Positions 25,240 to 34,421 of a DNA stretch of 64,000 nt are shown here, piece by piece. How positions within the stretch are numbered: position 1 is the first letter of the stretch; each line of letters opens with the position of its first letter. Source of the DNA: Amycolatopsis jejuensis (GTDB taxonomy: Bacteria; Actinomycetota; Actinomycetes; Mycobacteriales; Pseudonocardiaceae); NCBI RefSeq assembly GCF_000717335.1, contig NZ_JNYZ01000008.1:1-64000 (forward strand), in the 5' to 3' direction. Both the position numbers and the translations under genes were made by a program. Under the pieces are notes generated by a model. The model saw nothing but the letters and a program-made list of their open reading frames with translations, was not told the DNA's origin and ran no database searches.

Positions 25240-26514
25240 ATGCACCTGAACGCACCCGCGCCGCGCATCCTCGCGACCGGCGGCTACCAAATGGACAACT
25301 TCGGCGACCTCCTTCTGCTTCTGGTCACTGAGCACTATCTCCGCGAGGCCAAGGTCGTCGCCGCAGGCGCCTTTCTCGCCTCAGCCAGTACTGACATGAA
25401 GCCACTGCTCGATCGGGAGACAGACGGATACGGACCGCTGCTCGAGAAGGAGCGATTCGACGCGATTTGGACTGTCGGCGGCGAACTGTGCGCCGATCTG
25501 GGGCAGCGCGGCGGGGATTTGCAGCATGCCTTTTGGATCGCGGCAACGGAAGATGCCTACCGAGAGTTCGAGAAGGCCACGAACGACGCAGAGCGGGACG
25601 CCGTTCTATACCGCGCCACCGGCGGCAGTCCGATCATTCATCCGGACATGCCCTCCCCCGCCGAGTACCCGCCGAATGCCGGTTCGGTGTCCGTGCTCAA
25701 TTCCGCCGGGATCGCGCACATCCTCGATGTTCCCTCCGCCCAGCGGGCCGCGGTCATCTCGTTGCTTCGAGGTACGACATACATCTCGATCAGGGACAGG
25801 AGGTCCAGTGAACTTCTCGATATGCTGGAGATCGAACACAGCCTCGTACCCGATGCTGTACACGCGATCAGCGTGACACACCCTCGCGAACGATCCTCGG
25901 GATCCGACTATGCAATCGTCCAGATGTCGGACACACTGTTGTCTCGGCTCGGCACAATGAACGTGGCGCAATCGCTGATGCGGAGCCGCACCCTGCGGGG
26001 GCTGCCCATCCGGATCCTGGTCGCCGGAACGATCGGTCGCTCCCCTGCTTTTCAGTCGAATGCCGAGGTGCGCAAGTTCGTCAAAGATACTTCTCCGAAC
26101 ACTGACATCGAAGTCATCGAAGAGCGCCGCCCTTTCGACCTGGTAGAGCAGATCGCAGGGGCACGCTTGACTATTGGCACTTCACTTCATCTGCGCATTG
26201 TCTCGGCGGCCTACAATGTCCCCCGAGTATCTCTCGCCGATCTCAATCCCAAGGTCAACAGGTACGCCGGGCTCTGGGACCACGACATGCCCTACGACGC
26301 CTCGATCGGCGCGCTCGACCACGCCATCGACCACGCTCTGGCACTCGCCGACGATCCCGAGACGGTACGGCATTCCACCAAACTCTCCACATTGGCGCAC
26401 GAAAATCTCGAAGCACTTGCCGAAAAGGTTCTCGCACCGTCTCCGGAACCCACAGAAGCCGAGTGGAAGAATCGATCCGCACAGCGTCAGGCATACCGAA
26501 TGCAGAGTTCCTGA
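25240..26514 (+). CDS. polysaccharide pyruvyl transferase family protein
   Basis: This 424-residue protein carries the C-terminal family signature GTSLHLRIVSAAYNVPRVSL (about residues 311-330) and an N-terminal GGYQMDNFGDLLLL like the usual G-x-x-N-x-GD start. Members transfer pyruvate from PEP onto sugar hydroxyls as ketals, and some act in natural-product and cell-wall pathways. Third-position G+C looks lower than in the preceding operon genes, hinting at a separate origin. It starts 60 bp after copy 2 of the dehydrogenase. Its sugar or cyclitol substrate is unknown. Confidence 0.78.
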   Translation: MHLNAPAPRILATGGYQMDNFGDLLLLLVTEHYLREAKVVAAGAFLASASTDMKPLLDRETDGYGPLLEKERFDAIWTVGGELCADLGQRGGDLQHAFWIAATEDAYREFEKATNDAERDAVLYRATGGSPIIHPDMPSPAEYPPNAGSVSVLNSAGIAHILDVPSAQRAAVISLLRGTTYISIRDRRSSELLDMLEIEHSLVPDAVHAISVTHPRERSSGSDYAIVQMSDTLLSRLGTMNVAQSLMRSRTLRGLPIRILVAGTIGRSPAFQSNAEVRKFVKDTSPNTDIEVIEERRPFDLVEQIAGARLTIGTSLHLRIVSAAYNVPRVSLADLNPKVNRYAGLWDHDMPYDASIGALDHAIDHALALADDPETVRHSTKLSTLAHENLEALAEKVLAPSPEPTEAEWKNRSAQRQAYRMQSS

Positions 26515-26547
26515 TCATGATCTTCACACGTGGACCCTCCCGCAATA

Positions 26548-26563
26548 GGTCGACCGGTTGACC
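26548..26563. promoter_or_regulatory. FadR-type operator, site B
   Basis: The 16-bp dyad GGTCGACCGGTTGACC covers the -35 of the promoter for the acyltransferase gene. Confidence 0.6.
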
Positions 26564-26586
26564 TCTACCTGTTCACCCCGTAGCAT
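26558..26586 (+). promoter_or_regulatory. promoter of the PapA-like acyltransferase gene
   Basis: TTGACC (26558-26563), a 17-bp spacer and TAGCAT (26581-26586) form a clear promoter, predicting a leader of about 120 nt before ATG 26717. The right half of operator site B contains the -35. Confidence 0.55.
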
Positions 26587-26716
26587 GTGCCATGCCTCAC
26601 CCCCGCTGGCAGGTCACGCCGCCGGCAGGCACAGGTCTCGCTCGAATGGTCCAGGCGACGTTCGGCCCTGGGCCGATCGCTCCTTCCACCATCCACGTCA
26701 GAGAGGAATCCGCGCC

Positions 26717-27976
26717 ATGACGCTGACCCGGCAGCTCGACGAAGTGGAGGTCGTCTGGAAAGAGGACTACATCTCCGCGGTCACCGAGTGGCGCGGCACC
26801 GTCGACGTTGGTGTGCTGCAGCAAGCTGCCGAACTCCTGTCTCTGCGGTATCCAACGCTGCGCGGATTCGCCGAGCACGGTCCGTCCGGGTACATGCTGC
26901 GCGTCAACCTCGATTCTCCGCCTCCCTTCCTGGTTCTCGGCGAAACGGATGATTTGCTGCACGAACTGCGCTACCGCCCGGACTTCAAACACGCGCTTGC
27001 CCGCTTCGTCGTTGCCCCAGGGACGGACGGCGGCAAAGTGGCAATCCAGGCGTCGCATGCGGTGTCCGACTCACCCTCGATCTTTGCGATGCTTCGGGAT
27101 CTCTGGCATCTCTACCTGGATCTCGCAAAGGGCGTCGAGGTGATCGAGACGCCTGGGCCGCTTCCACAGCCTCCCTCGACCTTCATGCGGGACATCTGGA
27201 CTCAAGCCGACCTCGAAAATCTCGAAGAACGCCGAGCTCGCCACACTTCCCTTTCGCTCGACTCGAACCCCGTCGACCCCGACGCGGTCCCCGAGGACGT
27301 GATTCCCCGGGACCCGAGAATCCGGCTCACCCAGGAAGAAACCGGCCGTCTCGTCAAAGCGGCCCGGAACTGCGGGACCTCCGTGCACGCCCTGATGTGC
27401 GGCGCGCTGAGCGTCGCCCTCTGCGGCAGCGAAAGCCCCAATCAAACGCACTACGTTTCCTGCACCTCCATGGTCGACATCAGAAACCGGGTCAATCCGC
27501 CCATCGGGCCGACCGATACCGCTGTCATCAATTTCCCGGTCCGTTGCGACGTCGCGATACCACCGGGCGCCGATCCGGTCGACGTGGGCTCGGCGATCAA
27601 ATACCAGCTCGATTCCGAGATATCGCGCCGGTTCCCCGGGGTTCCCGCACCGCGCGCCGTGCCCAGCCTCCCGCGCCGGCGGCCCGAGCCAGGAGATCAT
27701 CCAATCGAATTCGCGATCGGCAACGCGGGGGTGATTCCTCCCTTCCCGGGAACCGACGACCTCACCGTAGTCGATCTTCGGTTGATTGCAGACCTCGTCC
27801 ACCCCTACGTTACCGGCTTGACTTCTCCCTACATCGTCATCTCGACGTTCAATGGACGCCTCGCGATCGACGGCATCATTCCGCAGAGCAATTACTCACA
27901 GAGTGGCTTCGAAGCACTGATGCAGCGCATTTTCCGCGAGGTCACGGATATCGCTGCCAGACACGGTGACCAGTAG
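26717..27976 (+). CDS. PapA/condensation-domain-type acyltransferase
   Basis: This 419-residue member of the CoA-dependent acyltransferase superfamily (chloramphenicol acetyltransferase, NRPS condensation domains, PapA5) has the catalytic HxxxD as HAVSD at residues 114-118. The C-terminal half has the VINFPVRCDV and YIVISTFNGRLAIDG stretches of PapA-like proteins. The ATG follows GAGAGGAA. It has its own operator-controlled promoter and ends in a strong terminator. It is the best candidate to put the cluster's acyl group on an alcohol of the cyclitol or sugar product. Confidence 0.8.
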   Translation: MTLTRQLDEVEVVWKEDYISAVTEWRGTVDVGVLQQAAELLSLRYPTLRGFAEHGPSGYMLRVNLDSPPPFLVLGETDDLLHELRYRPDFKHALARFVVAPGTDGGKVAIQASHAVSDSPSIFAMLRDLWHLYLDLAKGVEVIETPGPLPQPPSTFMRDIWTQADLENLEERRARHTSLSLDSNPVDPDAVPEDVIPRDPRIRLTQEETGRLVKAARNCGTSVHALMCGALSVALCGSESPNQTHYVSCTSMVDIRNRVNPPIGPTDTAVINFPVRCDVAIPPGADPVDVGSAIKYQLDSEISRRFPGVPAPRAVPSLPRRRPEPGDHPIEFAIGNAGVIPPFPGTDDLTVVDLRLIADLVHPYVTGLTSPYIVISTFNGRLAIDGIIPQSNYSQSGFEALMQRIFREVTDIAARHGDQ

Positions 27977-27987
27977 CCTTCGGTCGG

Positions 27988-28018
27988 AGACTGCCCGCCT
28001 CATCGGGCGGGCAGTCTT
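27988..28018 (+). terminator. intrinsic-type terminator hairpin
   Basis: A perfect 12-bp stem, AGACTGCCCGCC (27988-27999) paired with 28006-28017, has a six-base loop and lies 11 bases after the acyltransferase stop. Only TT follows, as is common in high-G+C actinomycetes. Confidence 0.75.
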
Positions 28019-28743
28019 GCTCGGCGCTCCGCCGTCGGCTCGACGCGCGTGACGCCAGGAGAACGCTTTTGCATATGCCACAACACAGATGTTCCGGGCA
28101 GTGCTGCATCCCCATGCGCAACATCTACTGATGACAAATCCGCGGGCCTTGCGGACGGGTCCACGTTCAGCTGCTACGGGCGCGGACCCGAGGTGCACGA
28201 AGGCCGCCGCGACGATGAACCGGGATCGTGCGTACGACCTCTCCCGAGGCCGGTTGATCGTGGGATGACTCGCCGGTTCGACTCGCCCAGCGCAAGGGGT
28301 TCCGCCTCCTCGGACCGGAGCGCTGGGCGCATAAGAGACCGGATTGGACCCGGGCGACGAGTTCGGAGCGAAGCCGGAGATAGTCGACTTCGAGTGCAAT
28401 GCCAACGACGTCGAGTGATGCGAAGACATCCCGATTCCCACTCGGGACGACCTGCTGCAAGGTCATCAGATTCTCGCTGCCGTCGATTGCCGAAGCGGGT
28501 GGGCATAGACCACCCGACATCGACACCTGTCGCACGCGACCCAAACAAGATCGCCTCGAGATCTCCTTGGGCTGGCATCACAGTCAGTTGTCTTGCGTCT
28601 TCCTTGCGGCCGCGCCGTCGCCTCCATCCGGTCGCAACACATCAGGCAACTACTGCCGGAAACGCCCCGCCCCAGAGCCTTGCACCAGACCCTTACCGTC
28701 GAAATTCCTGTCGCGACGTGGCCACTTCCTCGATGTCGAGCCT
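28019..28743. other. low-coding stretch, possible gene remnant
   Basis: About 725 bp with no reading frame I can recognise. Several overlapping frames of 60-290 codons exist, but none has a conserved motif, a convincing start or consistent codon bias. A minus-strand run (MTLQQVVPSGNRDVF, then SLDVVGIALEVDYLRL, about 28345-28465) reads protein-like and might be what is left of a gene. Base composition looks less G+C-rich than the flanks. With the hairpin at its right end it resembles a decayed gene. Confidence 0.4.
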
Positions 28744-28780
28744 GCGGCTGCCTCCCAGCATCGCCGGGAGGCAGCCGCTT
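28744..28780. terminator. terminator-like hairpin
   Basis: A perfect 13-bp stem, GCGGCTGCCTCCC (28744-28756) with 28766-28778, and a nine-base loop. No intact gene ends here, so it may mark the end of a lost transcription unit. Confidence 0.6.
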
Positions 28781-28789
28781 CCCCCTATT

Positions 28790-28805
28790 GGCCGACCGGT
28801 CGACC
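28790..28805. promoter_or_regulatory. FadR-type operator, site C
   Basis: GGCCGACCGGTCGACC has a TT on the left and AT on the right, like the other sites. I find no good -35/-10 pair at 17-bp spacing on either strand. The nearest gene is the Eis-like reading frame starting 261 bp to the right. Confidence 0.5.
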
Positions 28806-29066
28806 ATGCAACCAGCCTAGAACACGACTCCACCCTCCGCAATACACTCAAGACCGGAAAGCCGGTTTCCACTTCCGCACGCAGTCAACCCAGATCGAGG
28901 ACACTCACCGACAGATGACCAGCGCGCACCCCGAATCCGCCGACCGATCACGTCAGCGTGCCACGTCAACGGGGATGATCCACGCCGCGCCGCATTCGAT
29001 CCTTCTCGCGCAGGACAGGGCCGAGCACTTGCGAAAGTCAACCAAGCCCTTGTATCAAGGACATTC

Positions 29067-30312
29067 GTGACGAGTTCCACCAACTATCATCTGCAGAGAT
29101 TGTCGAAGCCGCAAGAACTGGCCAAAGTTTACTCAGTGCTAACGGACGCATTCGGTTTCGACATTCTGGGCTACGCATCCTTCGCAGAGGACCTCGTATT
29201 CGAACCGAAACGCAACCATGTCATCGCGTACTCCGGTGATCCGGTGGCCAACCTCGCTTCACATGCGAGATTGCTTGCCATTCCCGGAACGACAACCCCG
29301 GCCGCACATCTCACCAGAGTCGGAGTTCGCCAGTCGCACCGTCGGCGCGGGTTGCTCACTCGGCTGATGCGCCACCACATCCAGCAGGTCCGAGAAGTAT
29401 ATGGCGAACCATTGATCGTCTTGTGGGCGAGCGAGGCAAGTATCTACCCAAGGTACGGCTTCGGGCTCGGATCACGGACCGCGAGTCTTCGCATCGACAC
29501 CCGGGATATCACCATCGAGCACCCACTCACCGCGACATCCGGAACCGTCCGCGAATATCCTCTCGATCGAGGCGGAGAGAAAATGCTTCACGTCTACGAC
29601 CGCGTCTGGCGACACCGGCCCGGCTGGTCAAAGCCGGGATGGCGCATGGTGGAGACAATTGCTCGCACGAGCACGTTCCGAGGTACCGAAATCCGGCACC
29701 AGCCGTTCCATTGTTTTCGAGGGAGCGGATGGCCCAGAAGGATACGCTGTGTGGCGGCAGCGCCACCGGCGGCACAATCGGATCGCCGCTGACGAAGTCC
29801 AGGTCACCGAACTGGTCGCCGAGACCGCAGAAGGGTACATTGCGCTTTGGCGCTATCTGTTGTCGATCGATCGCACACGGACTGTGGTCACCGAATTCTC
29901 GGCGATTGACGAACCGCTGTGGTGGCTCGTCAACGAGCCAAGAGCTCTCAATGCCGCTACCGCCGACGCGTTGTGGGTACGCCTCGTCAATGTGCCGGAA
30001 GCACTCGCCGCACGGCAGTACTCGGCGGAGGTCGATCTCGTGCTGGAGGTGACGGACAACCTGGTACCCCAGAACGCAGGGCGATGGCGCCTGACCGCGA
30101 ACAGGGACGGTGCCGCACAGTGCAGCGCCACAGCAGAGGCACCAGACCTTACCTGCGATGTCGCAGACCTCGGCGCCGCATACCTTGGCGGGACCCCGAT
30201 CTCCACACTCGCCGGCGCCGGTCGCATCCGCGAGCTCCGGCCGGGCGCTATCCGTTCCGCCGCGAGGGCGTTCACCTGGGCATTCGCACCATCCACGATC
30301 GACGTTTTCTAG
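29067..30312 (+). pseudogene. Eis-like GNAT acetyltransferase, frameshifted
   Basis: Two overlapping frames make one Eis-type protein of about 415 residues: GNAT domains first, then a sterol-carrier-like C-terminal domain. The first part has VGVRQSHRRRGLLTRLM (acetyl-CoA loop), YPRYGFGLGS with the catalytic Tyr and RHRPGWS. The second resumes with SRDGAWWRQLLARAR and runs to a C-terminal Phe, as in Eis. One extra base, most simply in the AAA at 29630-29632, breaks the frame. It may be a sequencing error or a real inactivation. Eis enzymes acetylate amines of aminoglycosides, which is notable beside a C7-cyclitol cluster. Confidence 0.78.
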
Positions 30313-30355
30313 TCTTTTCCCGGCGCACCTGGCCAAAATCCGCTCGACAGAGTTC

Positions 30356-33304
30356 TCACCCTTCAGCTGTTCGGCGCACGGTTGCGAATGCCCGGCGAAC
30401 CAACGCTCGTGCGTCTCCAAGGTACCTCTCGGCGCCACCATGGGCGGGCAGGTTCATCGCAGCACGGGCACGGGCGACCGCGAGGTGAAGCTGCCATCCG
30501 TTGTTCTCGCAGAAATGGCCGCTCGCAAATTCTGCCTCGGCTGCCCGGTGATCGTCTGCGTCGTACACCCCGCGGATCGCACATTCGCTGTACTTCCCGA
30601 CACTTCGGCCCGCGTGATCGAGACTGCCCACCGTGCGAATCACGAACATTCGATCGAGCATTGCACCGATCCGGTCTCGTACCTCGGTGTCCGGGGCACC
30701 AATGCGCCGAGCGATACGCTCGAGCGTCAATGCCACCGTAGTGAGCGTGTTGATCCCGTGGACCGGCCGGGCAAGAAGGCGCTCGAGCGCGGGCAGGCAA
30801 GCCTCCGTCCCGCATCGCCTCAGCAAGGCGACCGCGCACAACCAGTTGGGTGCCAGGTACGGCTGTTCGAAGGGGTCGAACTCACCGGGCCGGACGCTGT
30901 ATCCGGGTGGCGGGCCATAACTGCCGCCGAACCCGTACTCGTGCGATTCGACCGCCGCGATCAGCCGTGGTTCGGCAGCAGGGTCCTTCCACATGGCGAC
31001 TACAGCCGCCGCAAGCCAGCTCACCATCGGCCCCGCCTCGGCAGCAGCAAGGCGGTGCATCACATCGTCGCGCACCGACGGTTCGTTCCGGTACAGCCAC
31101 CACATCGCCTCACCCGGCTCCCCGCGGTCGAGAGCAGCCAACGCTTCGGCAGCCGAGGACGGCAGATCCGGCACTTCGAGCTCCGCCATGGGTGCCTCAC
31201 CCGGGTCGGGCCAGGTGAACCCACTCGTGATGTTGCGCGGTTCTTTGTCGAGCGCGCCGGTCTTGTCCAGCCACTCCCGCAGGTCAGGGTACGGCAGCTG
31301 CTGCGCCGCGGTCCCGCTCCTTACCGCCAGCGCGGCGGCATAGCCTGCTGCCTCCCCCACGCGCTGCACGTCGCGCTGCATCCGGCACGAATAGTGCGCA
31401 TCCTGCGAAACACCCAGGCACCGCGACGCGATCCAGACGTTACCGAGACCGCGAGGCACCACCATGCGATAGCTCATCTCACCGACGAGCGGTGCGGAAA
31501 ACTGCCGGTTCGCCCACATCCAGAAGACGGACTCATCGCTTTCGAACTCGCAGTCGGTGGCATGGTTGTCGTAGTGGGCGCCGGTGTACCCGATCACATC
31601 GGCGAAGCGGCGCCGCCGGATCAGGTCGTCGAGGCTGAGGGTGTATTCGGTGACGAACTGGCGCGATTGCCGGATCCCCAGCGCGGGTGCGATGTACGTC
31701 GGCCGGGTCAGGTTGGTGTACGAGCCGCGCAGGTGCTGCCGAATACCGGTAAGCCGGGCCCGGGTGATGTCGAGCGGGTCCACCGGGTCACAGAAACCCG
31801 CGTCGATGTTGACGACCGCCATCCGCGGCCGCCCACGCAGGTCGCGGAGCTTCCCGGACGACTGGGAGTACGCGTGCAGCAAACCGTCGTGTTCCCGGCC
31901 ATATGAGAACTCGGCACCGGCCGCCGCGCACAGGTCGCCGTCCCCGGAAGCATCGACGAAACCACCCGCCTCGATACGCACGACACCGTCCGGCGTGGCG
32001 ACCAACGCCGCGACCACCCGGTCGCCGTGCCGCTCGACATCGAAAAGCAACGCATCGGTGTGCAAATCGACGCTGTGCTCGCGAAGCATTCGCTCCAGGA
32101 CAACCATCTTGGCCCAGGGGTTGAACGGGCCGTCCCCGAACGGGCCGCCTCGGAAGGACCGCATCACTTCGCGGGTGCGCAGGTCCACCTCGTGTTGAAG
32201 CCCTCCCGGTACCCCGAACCAATACACATGAATGCCACCGCCGGTGCCGATTCCCCCGACGAATGTCGTCGGTTCCACGCACATCACTCGCGCACCCGCT
32301 CTGGCTGCCGCCACCGCGGCCAGCGCACCACCGGTACCTGCGCCGGCCACGAGTACCTCGGTCGTGAGCGTGCGCGCCGGCACGATCCGCTGGATCGCCC
32401 GCGCCAGGACCTGCGGTGGCACCTCATGGTCTTCGAGTGCGAGCAGCCGCGCCGCTGATCGCACACCCAGAACGAACCGGTCGGCGAGTGTGGTCACCTC
32501 GCCGGCGTGCAATCCCGGCACCGCGCTCGCCAGATTTGGTACAGCGATCTCGGCCGGCACCCCCGCCCGGTAACGCGGTATGGGGCGGATGCTGAAATGA
32601 CTCATCGACACGCGCGCGATCTCCGCGCCGATCATGGTTTCGAGCTCGGCCAGCGCCTTCGGTACTCGTTCCCGCCAGCTCTGCTCGTCCGGCGGAAGAT
32701 CGAAGCTCATGACCCGTTCGCTCGGCCATGCGGTGATCCTCAGCGACGAGGCACCCGGGACTGTGGACCAATCCGGATGCTGCAGCATCAGGGCCGCCCG
32801 TGCTTCACCGGGACGGCGCGGTACCGATTCCGGTGAAACAAGGCGGACCAGCTCGCCTGATTCGGTGGCGTCTAGCCACCGGCGTCCGGCGACTCGGCGC
32901 AACCCCGACTTCGTCGCCACGATCAAGGAGGTCAGGGCGCCTTGGTCTTCTTCGACGGCAACCGGAACCGCGTAGTACAGCACCTCGGCACCGTTGGCTA
33001 CCAGCTGATCGGTCGCCACCACTTCGGCGACAGCACCGTCCAGCGCGCCGTCGGCCCCGCCGGTCCGCCTCGCCACCGCGTCGACCAGGTCACGCCACGC
33101 CGGTTCCGGACACGCACCAACATCAGGACAGAACGCACGCCCCGATTCCCACAGCAAGTCGCCGTGCGGTCCGATCAGCAGAACGCTCCGCCCGGCCCGG
33201 CGCAAGGTGATCGTCGCCGCGTATCCGGCGTAGCCCGATCCGACGACGACAACGTCGAATACGCGATCGAAAAGGGAAAGCGGAGCCGGTGGAACGGAAG
33301 CCAT
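30356..33304 (-). CDS. large FAD-dependent oxidoreductase with two Rossmann modules
   Basis: This 982-residue protein has one FAD-type dinucleotide fold at the N terminus (VVVVGSGYAGYAATITLRRAG) and a second near residue 325 (VLVAGAGTGGALAAVAAARAG). The second belongs to the FAD_oxidored family (GGIGTGGGIHVYWFGVPGG, then ATGDGD-like VDASGDGDLCAAAGAEF). About 250 helical, HEAT-like residues follow. ATG 33304 has AAGGAG seven bases upstream; a TTG six bases further out is less likely. It is the last gene of the ABC-importer operon, so it probably oxidises the imported compound. Single-domain relatives are about half this size. Confidence 0.78.
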   Translation of the reverse strand: MASVPPAPLSLFDRVFDVVVVGSGYAGYAATITLRRAGRSVLLIGPHGDLLWESGRAFCPDVGACPEPAWRDLVDAVARRTGGADGALDGAVAEVVATDQLVANGAEVLYYAVPVAVEEDQGALTSLIVATKSGLRRVAGRRWLDATESGELVRLVSPESVPRRPGEARAALMLQHPDWSTVPGASSLRITAWPSERVMSFDLPPDEQSWRERVPKALAELETMIGAEIARVSMSHFSIRPIPRYRAGVPAEIAVPNLASAVPGLHAGEVTTLADRFVLGVRSAARLLALEDHEVPPQVLARAIQRIVPARTLTTEVLVAGAGTGGALAAVAAARAGARVMCVEPTTFVGGIGTGGGIHVYWFGVPGGLQHEVDLRTREVMRSFRGGPFGDGPFNPWAKMVVLERMLREHSVDLHTDALLFDVERHGDRVVAALVATPDGVVRIEAGGFVDASGDGDLCAAAGAEFSYGREHDGLLHAYSQSSGKLRDLRGRPRMAVVNIDAGFCDPVDPLDITRARLTGIRQHLRGSYTNLTRPTYIAPALGIRQSRQFVTEYTLSLDDLIRRRRFADVIGYTGAHYDNHATDCEFESDESVFWMWANRQFSAPLVGEMSYRMVVPRGLGNVWIASRCLGVSQDAHYSCRMQRDVQRVGEAAGYAAALAVRSGTAAQQLPYPDLREWLDKTGALDKEPRNITSGFTWPDPGEAPMAELEVPDLPSSAAEALAALDRGEPGEAMWWLYRNEPSVRDDVMHRLAAAEAGPMVSWLAAAVVAMWKDPAAEPRLIAAVESHEYGFGGSYGPPPGYSVRPGEFDPFEQPYLAPNWLCAVALLRRCGTEACLPALERLLARPVHGINTLTTVALTLERIARRIGAPDTEVRDRIGAMLDRMFVIRTVGSLDHAGRSVGKYSECAIRGVYDADDHRAAEAEFASGHFCENNGWQLHLAVARARAAMNLPAHGGAERYLGDARALVRRAFATVRRTAEG

Positions 33305-33350
33305 GATCAAACTCCTTCGAGTGCATCGGGGTTGCGCGAGACAGCCAACG

Positions 33351-34421
33351 TCACCCTCTGAGCGTGGCTTCGTCGGTGACGCGGACGGTCTGGATCGGGA
33401 CTTCCTCGTGCCTTTCCGCCGGGCCCTGGTTCAGATCCGCCCATCGATGACAAGCGACGGCAGACCCGCCTGCCACGGTCTCGAGGGCCGGACGGCTCCG
33501 GAAGCATTCCTCGACCGCGTGCCGGCAGCGAGCCGCGAACGGGCATCCGGACGACCTTCCACCGCCGGATACTGCGTCCTGCCGGACCTGCGTTGCCCGG
33601 CGACGACGTTGCGCCTGCGGGTCCGGAACAGGTGCGGATTCCAAGAGCGCCCTGGTGTAAGGATGCCCAGGCGCAGCGTAGATCGCCGATGCGTCGCCCT
33701 GTTCCATGACGGTGCCGCGATACAAGATCACGACGCGGTGGCAAAGATAACGGACGACGGAAAGATCATGCGCGATGAACAAATAGCTCAGGCCGAAGTC
33801 ACGTTGCAATTCGCGTAGCAAGTTGAGCACCTGCGCCTGCACCGAAAGATCGAGCGAGCTGACCGGCTCGTCGCAGACGACCAGTTTCGGCCGGACGATC
33901 AGTGCGCGGGCGATCGCAATCCGCTGCCGTTGCCCACCGGAGAACTGTGCCGGATAGCGCCGCGCCGCTTCAGGGCCGAGGCCGACGCGCCGGAGGATCG
34001 CCTCCACCCGCTCGTCGACCTCCGCTTTCGGGATACGTCCGTGGACACGCAGTGTTTCCGCCAGCGTCTGGCCGATGGTCCTGGTCGGGCTCAGTGAGCT
34101 GAAGGGATCCTGGAACACGACCTGGAGGTCGGCGCTGAGCCGGGCCCGTTCCCGATAGCCGGCGTCGGTGATGTCGAGCCCCCCGAAGCGCACACTGCCC
34201 TCGGCAATGGGGGCGAGGCCGAGAATCGCGCGGCCTATCGTCGATTTTCCGGAGCCTGACTCGCCCACCAGGCCCACCGTTTCCCCGGGTGCAATGGTCA
34301 GGTCCACGCCATCGACGGCCCGCATCGGCGCGCGGCCGTGCCCGGCGTGGTATTCCACGGCGAGCTGCTGCACCTCCAAGAGCGGAGCCGGCTGGAGGTC
34401 AGGGAATTCGGCCGAGTTCAT
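33351..34421 (-). CDS. oligopeptide-type ABC transporter ATP-binding protein (DppF/OppF-like)
   Basis: This 356-residue ATPase has Walker A GESGSGKST, signature FSGGQRQRIAIARAL, Walker B LVVCDEP and the C-terminal oligopeptide/dipeptide ABC extension with a Cys-containing GCPFAARC segment. The start at 34421 overlaps the stop of the fused permease/ATPase gene (ATGA). It pairs with the ATPase half of that fusion to form the asymmetric DppD/DppF motor. Confidence 0.88.
   Translation of the reverse strand: MNSAEFPDLQPAPLLEVQQLAVEYHAGHGRAPMRAVDGVDLTIAPGETVGLVGESGSGKSTIGRAILGLAPIAEGSVRFGGLDITDAGYRERARLSADLQVVFQDPFSSLSPTRTIGQTLAETLRVHGRIPKAEVDERVEAILRRVGLGPEAARRYPAQFSGGQRQRIAIARALIVRPKLVVCDEPVSSLDLSVQAQVLNLLRELQRDFGLSYLFIAHDLSVVRYLCHRVVILYRGTVMEQGDASAIYAAPGHPYTRALLESAPVPDPQAQRRRRATQVRQDAVSGGGRSSGCPFAARCRHAVEECFRSRPALETVAGGSAVACHRWADLNQGPAERHEEVPIQTVRVTDEATLRG

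Noticed and set aside
28233..28253. Peptide YDLSRGR, as at the end of translation factor IF-1
   Set aside because: The flanking codons do not match IF-1 in any frame, so the short match is probably chance.
28049..28918. 289-codon plus frame in the 28-29 kb gap
   Set aside because: Arg/Ser/Pro-rich composition, no motif, and it runs through a 13-bp terminator-like hairpin and an operator.
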